Part shown: positions 17,227-23,509 of the stretch, one piece after another
How positions within the stretch are numbered: the first letter of the stretch is position 1
Layout of the letters: the number at the start of each line of letters is the position of its first letter
DNA from: JBQTIM01 sp052388135
GTDB lineage: Bacteria > Elusimicrobiota > Elusimicrobia > FEN-1173
Direction of reading: 5' to 3'
NCBI GenBank assembly: GCA_052388135.1
Contig: JBQTIM010000224.1
Span: 1-26,679 of the forward strand
Length of the DNA stretch: 26,679 nt
Made by a program: the position numbers and the translations under genes
Notes under the pieces: generated by a model
Database searches by the model: none
What the model was told of the DNA's origin: nothing
The model's input: only the letters and a program-made list of their open reading frames with translations

Positions 17227-17262
17227 CCCCGTTTTCTTTTGGACAAGCAAAAGAAAATGGGG
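17227..17262. repeat. 15-bp stem-loop next to the cysteine synthase stop
   Basis: CCCCGTTTTCTTTTG (17227-17241) pairs with CAAAAGAAAATGGGG (17248-17262) with one G-T wobble and a six-base loop. In the cysteine synthase transcript it comes about 30 bases after the stop and could end or stabilise the message, but no U-run follows. Its TTTTGGACAAGCAAAAGAAAA core resembles, from memory, intergenic repeats in other GC-rich bacteria. Confidence 0.7.
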
Positions 17263-17291
17263 CCGGGTGCGGGCCGGGAAGGCCCGCGACT

Positions 17292-18257
17292 CTATTTCTC
17301 ATGTTCCTTCCAATATTGGTGGAAATAATCCAGAACTTCCTCCCAAAAACGCGTGCGGAGATAGCGCTCTCCGGCGTCGGGGAACACGGTGACGACCAGC
17401 CCCTCCTGGATGCCCAGGGCGGCTTCGAAAGCGGCGTGGAGCGCGGCGCCGCTGGAGAAGCCCGTCAGCAGGCCCTCCTCCCGCGCCAGGCGGCAGCACA
17501 TTTCGTAGGCGTCCTCCGTGTAGACTGAAATCTTGCGGTCGTGGACCTTGGCGTCGTAAATGCCCGGGACGATGGAGGACTCCATGTGCTTTAAGCCCTC
17601 CAGTCCGTGCAGGGCCGTGGCGGGCTCCACGGCGATAATCTGGATGGCGGGGTTGAGCTCCTTCAAGCGCCGGCCCGTGCCGGTGAGAGTGCCGCCGGTG
17701 CCGAGTCCGGCCAAAAAATGGGTGACCTTCCCGTCGGTCTGCTTCCAGATTTCCTCGGCGGTGGTCCGGTAATGGGCCTTCCAGTTGTCGGCGTTGTTGT
17801 ATTGGTCCGGCATGAAATATTTCCGCGGGTCGGCTTCGTAAATGCGCTGGGCCTCCAGTTGCGCGCCGTCGGAGCCCTCCATGGGATCGGTGAGGACGAT
17901 GCGGGCGCCGAAGCTTTCGATGATGCGCTTCTTCTCGGAGGCGGTGTCCGGCATGACCAACTGGACGCGGTAGCCCAGGGCCGTACCCAGCATGGCGTAG
18001 GCGATGCCGGTGTTGCCGGACGTTGAGTCGAGGATGATCTTTTCTTTGGTGAGCCGGCCGTCTTTGACGGCCTCCAGAAGCATATTCTTGGCGGGCCGGT
18101 CTTTGACGGAGCCGCCGGGATTGGCGAACTCGGCCTTGGCGTAGATGCGGACTTTTTCCCCCACCCAATGGTTAAAGCGGTCCAGGCGCAGAAGGGGCGT
18201 GTTGCCGATGCGGTCCAGAAGGCTTTGTCCCAGCTGGGGCGTGGTTTGCGTCAACAT
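17292..18257 (-). CDS. cysK: PLP-dependent cysteine synthase (CysK/CysM family)
   Basis: A 321-residue fold-type II PLP enzyme. The Schiff-base Lys52 lies in NPGGSVKDRPA, the substrate loop STSGNTGIAYA is at 78-88, and the phosphate-cradle loop GLGTGGTLTGTG is present. These make it a cysteine synthase that replaces the acetyl or phosphate group of an activated serine with sulfide or a thiocarboxylate. The LEGLKHMESSIVPGIYD segment and the GFSSGAALHAA C-terminal region are closer to CysM-like and E1/JAMM-linked forms than to classical E. coli CysK, so O-phosphoserine with a carrier thiocarboxylate is possible; this is inference. It follows sat with a 75-base gap and is followed by strong hairpins. 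No clear ribosome site is seen before ATG 18257. Confidence 0.92.
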   Translation of the reverse strand: MLTQTTPQLGQSLLDRIGNTPLLRLDRFNHWVGEKVRIYAKAEFANPGGSVKDRPAKNMLLEAVKDGRLTKEKIILDSTSGNTGIAYAMLGTALGYRVQLVMPDTASEKKRIIESFGARIVLTDPMEGSDGAQLEAQRIYEADPRKYFMPDQYNNADNWKAHYRTTAEEIWKQTDGKVTHFLAGLGTGGTLTGTGRRLKELNPAIQIIAVEPATALHGLEGLKHMESSIVPGIYDAKVHDRKISVYTEDAYEMCCRLAREEGLLTGFSSGAALHAAFEAALGIQEGLVVTVFPDAGERYLRTRFWEEVLDYFHQYWKEHEK

Positions 18258-18332
18258 GGATGAATTTTACGAAACATGACTTCTTCAGTCAAGATTCGCC
18301 CGACAACGGACCGGCCGGCGTGGGAAGTGGGT

Positions 18333-19505
18333 TTAAACCGCGGCCTTTCCGGCCATGGACTCGATGAGGACGTCCGCCACCTCGGGCCGGGAAAATTCCG
18401 CCGGGGGGCGCTGGCCGGCGCGGAGCATGTCGCGCACCTTGGTGCCCGAGAGGGAGAAGCGGGCTTCGGCGGGATGGGGGCAGGTTTTGTCGGACGCCAT
18501 GCCGCCGCAGGTTTTGCACCAGAAGCTGTTCTCGAAGAACAATGGAATGATGCCCAGCTCGTCGAAGGTGTATTCCAGGAACTTCTTTTGGGCGTCGTAG
18601 GTGCCGTAATAGGTTCCGACGCCGGCGTGGTCGCGGCCGACGATGAAGTGGGTGCAGCCGAAGTTTTTGCGGATGAGGGCGTGGAAGATGGCTTCCCGGG
18701 GCCCGGCGTAGTACATGTTCGCCGGATTGACGGACAGCAGGACGCGGGCGGGCGAGAAGTAGTTCTTCAGCAGGACCTCGTAGCATTTCATGCGCACGTC
18801 GGCGGGGATGTCGTCGCCTTTGGTGGCGCCCACCAGCGGGTGGAGGAGCAGTCCGTCGCAGGATTCCAGAGCGCACTTGAGGAGATACTCGTGGGCGCGG
18901 TGCACGGGGTTGCGGGTTTGGAAACCCACGACGGTGCGCCAGCCGCGCTCGGCGAAGGCCTGCCGCGTCTGCGCCGGCGTGAGCCGGTGGGACGGAAAGT
19001 CGTCGTGCTTGGGGAGCTCCAGCACGTCCACGTCGCCGGCCAGGAAAACCTGCTCCTGGGCGTAGAGGGCGGCCACGCCGGGGTGGGCTTCCTCGGTGGT
19101 GCCGTAGACGGCCTGGGCTTCTTTCTTTCGGTCGGCGATGAACTTTTCCTTCAGCCGCAGGATGGCCAGGGGCGAGCCGTTTTCGTCCAAAAGCGCGACC
19201 TCCTGCCCTTCCTTCAGCTTGTCGGCTTCGGCGGCCGGCGCGTCGAGCGTGATGGGGATGGTCCAGAGGGCGCCGGACGCCAGGCGGCCTTTCTCCACGA
19301 CGGAGCGGTGGTCCTCGGAGCCGAGGAAACCGGACAGCGGCGAATAGGCGCCGATGCCCAGCATTTCGATATCGGCCTGGCGGCGGGCGGACAGCGTGAG
19401 GCCCGGCAGCTTGGCGGCCCGGGCTTTTTCCTGGGCGCGGCGAGCCTCGGGCAGGAGACGTTCGACGAGTTTGCCACCGTGCGGGACGGGAGAACCTTTA
19501 TACAT
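18333..19505 (-). CDS. sat: ATP sulfurylase (sulfate adenylyltransferase), single-chain type
   Basis: A 390-residue Sat catalysing ATP plus sulfate to adenylylsulfate (APS) and pyrophosphate. The nucleotide-binding QTRNPVHRAHE (196-206) and GRDHAGVG (290-297) motifs are intact, and a zinc site CKTC...CPH uses Cys330, Cys333, Cys342 and His344, typical of the thermophile/sulfur-bacteria type. There is no fused APS kinase, and no APS reductase or sulfate transporter lies in the window. AGAAGGAG sits about seven bases before ATG 19505. As first gene of the sulfur cluster it assigns the downstream sirohaem reductase to sulfite. An assimilatory role is inferred since no dissimilatory genes are present. 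Confidence 0.95.
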   Translation of the reverse strand: MYKGSPVPHGGKLVERLLPEARRAQEKARAAKLPGLTLSARRQADIEMLGIGAYSPLSGFLGSEDHRSVVEKGRLASGALWTIPITLDAPAAEADKLKEGQEVALLDENGSPLAILRLKEKFIADRKKEAQAVYGTTEEAHPGVAALYAQEQVFLAGDVDVLELPKHDDFPSHRLTPAQTRQAFAERGWRTVVGFQTRNPVHRAHEYLLKCALESCDGLLLHPLVGATKGDDIPADVRMKCYEVLLKNYFSPARVLLSVNPANMYYAGPREAIFHALIRKNFGCTHFIVGRDHAGVGTYYGTYDAQKKFLEYTFDELGIIPLFFENSFWCKTCGGMASDKTCPHPAEARFSLSGTKVRDMLRAGQRPPAEFSRPEVADVLIESMAGKAAV

Positions 19506-19587
19506 GGATGCGCTCCTTCTGGTTTTTCAAAATTCCGTCTGAGATTCGAGGACCCGTGGGACAGCGGACGACGGGCGGGAGAAGGCG

Positions 19588-19616
19588 ATGGTACATCAAA
19601 ACGGCGCGGATGTAAA
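19588..19616 (-). promoter_or_regulatory. Candidate sigma-70 promoter for sat
   Basis: The minus strand reads TTTACA (19611-19616), a 17-base spacer, and TACCAT (19588-19593), in the 275-base gap before sat. It would give a leader of about 75 bases. No other feature is seen in 19506-19780. Confidence 0.3.
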
Positions 19617-19780
19617 GCAGAGGCCGGAACTCATCCCGCGATTAATTCGGGGAAATTTCAGATCTCGAGCGGAAGCGACCGCGGGCCGGGGCGGGCATGC
19701 TCGTCGGCGGCAGGCGGGCCGAGGACGCCAAGGCTCGGGCCGACATGAGGTGCAGCCGGAAGTGATTTGAGAGATGAGTT

Positions 19781-21436
19781 CTATATTTTCAGATCAGGGA
19801 ACTCGACGTTCCTTGGTTTTTCTCCCGCAGGCGGAGGTGGCCCGTCCGGCAAAGGGCCGGAAGGAGCGGGCGGCCGTGCGGCCCCCGCCAGGACAAAAGG
19901 TTTTATCTCGCGAATGCCGGCCTTCAGGGGCGCGGCGGGCGCCGCGGAAGCGGAAGCCAGGGCGGGCTCGAGCGTCTTGGGCGGGACCGTCGCCGGGGCC
20001 GGGCCCGCCGGAACGGGCGCGGAGGGACTCGGAGTCGGCGCGGACGGCGGAGCCGAGGGTTTCGCAGGCTCGGTGGATTTCGACGGGCCGGCGGGAGCGG
20101 ACGGGGAAGAGGGCAACGGTTCATTGAAAAGCGGTCGGGCCGGGCCTCCCGGCGCGGCGGGCGTCGGAGCGGGAGACGAGGGCGGCTTGGACGTTTCCGC
20201 GGGCTTAAGGAACGGCGACGGCGCCGAAGGCTTAGCGGGTTCCGAGGGCTTGGACGGGCCGGCGGGAGCGGCCGGCGCCGGGCCGGACGCGGGCTTCGGC
20301 GTTTCCTCCGGCTTGGCGGACGGGCGAACACCGTCGGCCGTTTTTCCCGGTTCGACGGCTTTCACGGGCGCTCCCGGCTGGGAAGGCGCTCCCGCCGGAG
20401 AGACCGGAACTTTCGCCGGACCTTCCTTTTGAGGCGCGCCGGGCTGCGAAGGCGCGGAAGCGCCGGCCGGTTTTTCTTCGGGCTTGGAGAGCGGCACGCC
20501 CGGCTTCGACGGGGCAGGCGGAGGCGAAGACGGCGCCCCCGGTTTTGACGGAGCAGAGAGAGGCGAAGGCGGCGCCCCCGGTTTTGACGGGGCGGGGGGA
20601 GGCGAAGGCGGCGTCCCCGGTTTGGGCGGCTCGGGCTTCGCGGAGGCGCCGCTCAAAGTTTTGGCCGGCTCGGCTTTGCCCGCCGCCGGCGCGGCGGAGA
20701 TGGGGGTGACCGGTGAAACAGCCCCGGGTTTCGGCGCGGCGGCGGCCTTGGAAACCGCCGGGGGCGGAGCCGCCGGCTTGGCGGCCGCCTTCGCCGGCTC
20801 CGCCGCCTTCTTAGCTTCCGGCGCGGGTGCCGGTTTGGAATCCGCGGCGGCCCGGCGCGGGGCCAAACTCCTCAGGAACCAAAGGCCGGTGATGGCCGCG
20901 AAAAATCCCAGGCACAGCAACGCCTGGCCGCCCAGCTCCATCATGAGCTTCATCTGCTGATGGGCGTCCTGGACGTCTTTGAGCGTTTTGGCCTCGGCCT
21001 CGTCCACGGCGCCGAAGAACCGGTCCACCAAAGGCAGGAGGAGCTCCATGGACTTGCGGAAAGCCTCGGCTTCGTCCGTTTCGTAGAGGCGCCCGATGCC
21101 GCGGCTCTCCCTCAGGAAGTCCGCGTAATGCCGCATGAGCTCGTGGCCGCGGCCCTCGCGGCCCAGGGCTTCCAGGCGGTTTTGAACTTCCATGGCCTTT
21201 TTTTCAAACCGCTCCATGTCCGCGGGGTCGCCGGCCAGCAGGTAGGCGTCGAAGCTGAGCTTTTGGCGGATGAAAGCGCTCTGCAGGCCGCGGATGCGGG
21301 CCGCGTGCTCCACGCCTTCCAGGGAGGCCGAATAGGAGGCCATGAGCCGCGAGCCGCCCCAGGCCACCAGGGAGCTCAGGCCCAGCAGGACGGTCGCCAG
21401 GAACGTACCCGAGCCGACGCGCCGCAGAATGTTCAT
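19781..21436 (-). CDS. Two-TM sensor-like protein with long Pro/Ala-rich tail, no kinase
   Basis: A 551-residue protein of unknown function. A first membrane helix (about 11-28) is followed by an extracytoplasmic helical domain of about 140 residues (RLQ/FIRQKLSFDAYLLAGDP...), resembling CHASE3/four-helix-bundle ligand domains of sensor kinases and chemoreceptors, then a second helix (169-188). The remaining 360 residues are low-complexity Pro/Ala/Ser/Lys sequence with a three-unit 13-residue repeat (277-315) and a second repeat (APAGPSKxxEPAKPSAP near 390 and 447). The C-terminus is more ordered, ending EFPDLKI. No HAMP, kinase or methyl-accepting domain follows. The tail could be a flexible tether to the wall or to a partner. 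Its ATG overlaps the PorV-like gene's stop (ATGA), so it is translated with that barrel. Confidence 0.7.
   Translation of the reverse strand: MNILRRVGSGTFLATVLLGLSSLVAWGGSRLMASYSASLEGVEHAARIRGLQSAFIRQKLSFDAYLLAGDPADMERFEKKAMEVQNRLEALGREGRGHELMRHYADFLRESRGIGRLYETDEAEAFRKSMELLLPLVDRFFGAVDEAEAKTLKDVQDAHQQMKLMMELGGQALLCLGFFAAITGLWFLRSLAPRRAAADSKPAPAPEAKKAAEPAKAAAKPAAPPPAVSKAAAAPKPGAVSPVTPISAAPAAGKAEPAKTLSGASAKPEPPKPGTPPSPPPAPSKPGAPPSPLSAPSKPGAPSSPPPAPSKPGVPLSKPEEKPAGASAPSQPGAPQKEGPAKVPVSPAGAPSQPGAPVKAVEPGKTADGVRPSAKPEETPKPASGPAPAAPAGPSKPSEPAKPSAPSPFLKPAETSKPPSSPAPTPAAPGGPARPLFNEPLPSSPSAPAGPSKSTEPAKPSAPPSAPTPSPSAPVPAGPAPATVPPKTLEPALASASAAPAAPLKAGIREIKPFVLAGAARPPAPSGPLPDGPPPPAGEKPRNVEFPDLKI
20492..20608 (-). 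repeat. Three tandem 39-bp repeats coding 13-residue Pro-rich units
   Basis: Residues 277-315 of the Pro-rich protein read as three 13-residue units built on P-S-P-P-P-A-P-S-K-P-G-A-P with a few changes. The DNA repeat is visible as GGCGCCCCCGGTTTTGACGG recurring every 39 bases. Slippage may vary the copy number. Confidence 0.75.
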
Positions 21437-23013
21437 CGTCCCGGCTTCACGCCGGCCCGGAGGGTCTCGAGCTCCTGCTCCAGCTCGGCGGTGTCCACGG
21501 CGAGGGGTTTGTATTTTTTGATGACGCGATCCAGCAGGCCGATGCGCTCCTGCGTGCTGACGCCCTGCTCCACGATCTTGCGGTAATACGCCACGGCCAG
21601 CTGGTAGCGCCGCACGGCCTCTCCGGCCGAGGATCGCAGGCTGTCCAGCTCTTTTCTCAACGGCGCCAGGTCGATGCCGCGCTTGTCGTATTTGCGCAGG
21701 AGCCTTTCCAGGATGGAGATGCGCTCCTGGACGGAGGCGCCGGCTTTCACGCGCTCTTCATAGAAGAGGACATCCTTGCGGTACTGCTCCAAAGGAGGCG
21801 GCGCCTTGGGCCGCGCCTTGGGCGCGGGCGGCGGTTCGATTTTGGGCGGCGGCGGGGCCGTCACCACCGGCCGCGGGGCGGCGGCGGTGCGGCGCATCAG
21901 CTCCATGAGCTTGCGCTTGGTTTCCATGAGCTCCCGCGCCTGGGTCTCCAACAAGACTTCCAACGGGTCCGGCGGCGGACGGCCGAAGCGGAACGTCATG
22001 GAGAGCATGTGGGTGCCGGCGGTGTCGGCGCTCTTGAGCGGGTAGCCGAGCCCGTAATCGAACTGGAAACCGTCCATGCGGTAGGAGATCCCCGCCGAGG
22101 CGTTGGCGTAATCGCGGCTTCCCAGGCCGAGCCCGCCGCGGAAGCCGAAGCCCGCTTCCGACCAGCCCTCGCCGCCGGCGCTGACGCGGTTGAACCGGCC
22201 CAGGCGCGCGGCTTCGACGGAAATCAAGGAATAGCGGGTGCGGCGGGCGAGGCCCAAAGCGTACGTCGAGGGCGCGCGGTCGGCCGTGCCGGAGCCCAGG
22301 GAAAGGTCCGGCTGGTTCACGTTGCGGAGGGCCAGGCCCAAATTGTACTTGCGCGTGAAGCGCCACTGGGCGCCCAGGTCCAGCGCCGGGGCGGTCTTGT
22401 CGCGGCCGCCCTTGAACACCGGGTCCCGGCCGCCCAGCACCGCGCCGGATTCGGCGTCGATGGCGTTCTCCGTGTAGAGGTCGGAGCCGAAGCTCCGCCG
22501 CAAAAGTTTTACTGTGCCGCCCAGGTTCCAGTCTTTTTTAAACGTCCGGCCGTAGGAAAGGCCCAGGGTGTCCTCCCGGTAGAGGCCCGCGAGGTTGAGT
22601 CCCACATAGCCGGCGCCCAGCACGCCTTTCTTTTCCGGCAGGGGATGGGCGTAGCCCACGAAGGAACGGCTGAGGCGCGATTTGTCGTCCAAACCGAGAA
22701 AAAGGCGGCTGTAAAAAGTGCCCGCTTCGGGCCGCCGCACGAGCGCCAACCCGGCGGGGTTGTAGTGGACCGACAGCACGTCGTCGGCCACGGCGGCATA
22801 GGTCTCGCTCAAGCCGGCCGCGCGGGCGCCCACGGGCAGTTCTTCGAAAGAAGCGCGGGCGACGTCGGCGAAAAGCAAAGGGCAAAGGGCCAACAGCAGG
22901 CAGCGGCCGAAACCGGCCAGGGACCATGGGCGAAGGGCAAAGGATCGGCGGAGCCCCTCGGCCCGGGCTCGCTCCACGCTCTTGGCTCTCGGACTTTTGA
23001 CCGTGAAGTTCAT
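21433..23013 (-). CDS. PorV/PorQ-like outer-membrane barrel with duplicated C-terminal helical domain
   Basis: A 526-residue protein. A basic N-terminus leads to a hydrophobic signal segment (about 32-50) with likely cleavage after VARA (54). Residues 55-345 resemble the PorV/PorQ (UPF0164) beta-barrel family: GARAAGLSETYAAVADDVLSVHYNPAGLA near the start is its hallmark, and the barrel closes at MLSMTFRFGRP. A coiled stretch (350-375), a Pro-rich linker (378-407), and two copies of a 48-residue helical unit follow (411-458 and 470-517), both with a VQER/TQER turn. PorV-like proteins act in type IX secretion in Bacteroidota; in other phyla their role is unclear. ATG 23013 overlaps the upstream TGA (ATGA) and its TGA overlaps the next gene. 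The long n-region makes the exact start uncertain. Confidence 0.82.
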   Translation of the reverse strand: MNFTVKSPRAKSVERARAEGLRRSFALRPWSLAGFGRCLLLALCPLLFADVARASFEELPVGARAAGLSETYAAVADDVLSVHYNPAGLALVRRPEAGTFYSRLFLGLDDKSRLSRSFVGYAHPLPEKKGVLGAGYVGLNLAGLYREDTLGLSYGRTFKKDWNLGGTVKLLRRSFGSDLYTENAIDAESGAVLGGRDPVFKGGRDKTAPALDLGAQWRFTRKYNLGLALRNVNQPDLSLGSGTADRAPSTYALGLARRTRYSLISVEAARLGRFNRVSAGGEGWSEAGFGFRGGLGLGSRDYANASAGISYRMDGFQFDYGLGYPLKSADTAGTHMLSMTFRFGRPPPDPLEVLLETQARELMETKRKLMELMRRTAAAPRPVVTAPPPPKIEPPPAPKARPKAPPPLEQYRKDVLFYEERVKAGASVQERISILERLLRKYDKRGIDLAPLRKELDSLRSSAGEAVRRYQLAVAYYRKIVEQGVSTQERIGLLDRVIKKYKPLAVDTAELEQELETLRAGVKPGR

Positions 23014-23414
23014 CGCGCCACCACCACGGTGCCGCCGGCGGCCTCGCCGTCGGCTTCCACCTGAAAAATGTAAACGCCGCCGGGCACGTCGCGGCCGCCG
23101 CCGCGGCCGTCCCAGGTCAGGGCGTCGTCGGGCGAGGCCGGCCATGGGGTCAAGTCGGCCACCTTGGCGCCCGCCAAGTCGTAAACCTCGCCGCGGATGG
23201 GCAGGAGGGCCGGGTTGTCGAATTGGAAGATCACCTTGTCGTTGCGCCCGTCGCCGTTGGGCGTGAACACGCGCGGCTGGACCGATGTCAGCCTCACCGA
23301 GCCGACGGAGACGGCCCCGCCCTTCCGGACGGAGGCCGCCTCGCGAGCATCCAAGCGCGAGCCGGAGAAGGCCAAGGAAACGGCCAGAAAAGACAAGGCA
23401 AAAGCGCGGCTCAT
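23010..23414 (-). CDS. Small secreted FlgD-Ig/CHU_C-type sorting-like domain protein
   Basis: A 134-residue protein with a signal peptide (MSRAFALSFLAVSLAFSG) followed by one beta domain: FTPNGDGRNDK (50-60), a LAGAKVADL strand, TWDGRGG and a C-terminal GGVYIFQVE...GTVVVAR. This matches the FlgD Ig-like / gliding-motility C-terminal (CHU_C) family, whose type B version is a type IX secretion signal in Bacteroidota. Here the domain is the whole mature protein, with no cargo. It is about two-thirds identical over the core to the C-terminus of the preceding gene's product. ATG 23414 was chosen because it gives a clean signal peptide; ATG 23483 is in frame but poor. The stop overlaps the PorV-like start. 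Confidence 0.72.
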   Translation of the reverse strand: MSRAFALSFLAVSLAFSGSRLDAREAASVRKGGAVSVGSVRLTSVQPRVFTPNGDGRNDKVIFQFDNPALLPIRGEVYDLAGAKVADLTPWPASPDDALTWDGRGGGRDVPGGVYIFQVEADGEAAGGTVVVAR

Positions 23415-23509
23415 ACCCTCTTCGTAACCCCTTAAAGCCGAAAAGGCAATGGTTTTTTTAGTCCCGAATTCGCGTCGAATCATAACCCGCCGGACCCCCC
23501 TGTCGCGCC

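Noticed and set aside
17058..17246. N-terminal extension of the JAMM protein by 63 residues
   Set aside because: The added sequence is translated hairpin repeat, basic and Pro-rich, while ATG 17057 gives a normal-length JAMM domain.
17227..17262. Hairpin as a rho-independent terminator of the cysteine synthase gene
   Set aside because: The stem is strong, but the bases after it on the minus strand are purine-rich with no U-run. It is listed as a repeat instead.
18276..19748. 490-codon open frame antisense to sat
   Set aside because: Complement-frame shadow of an intact sat gene; low-information sequence with no family match.
19506..19780. Hidden gene or terminator in the gap between sat and the Pro-rich protein gene
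   Set aside because: No protein-like frame and no hairpin with a T-run on the minus strand; only a candidate sat promoter was seen.
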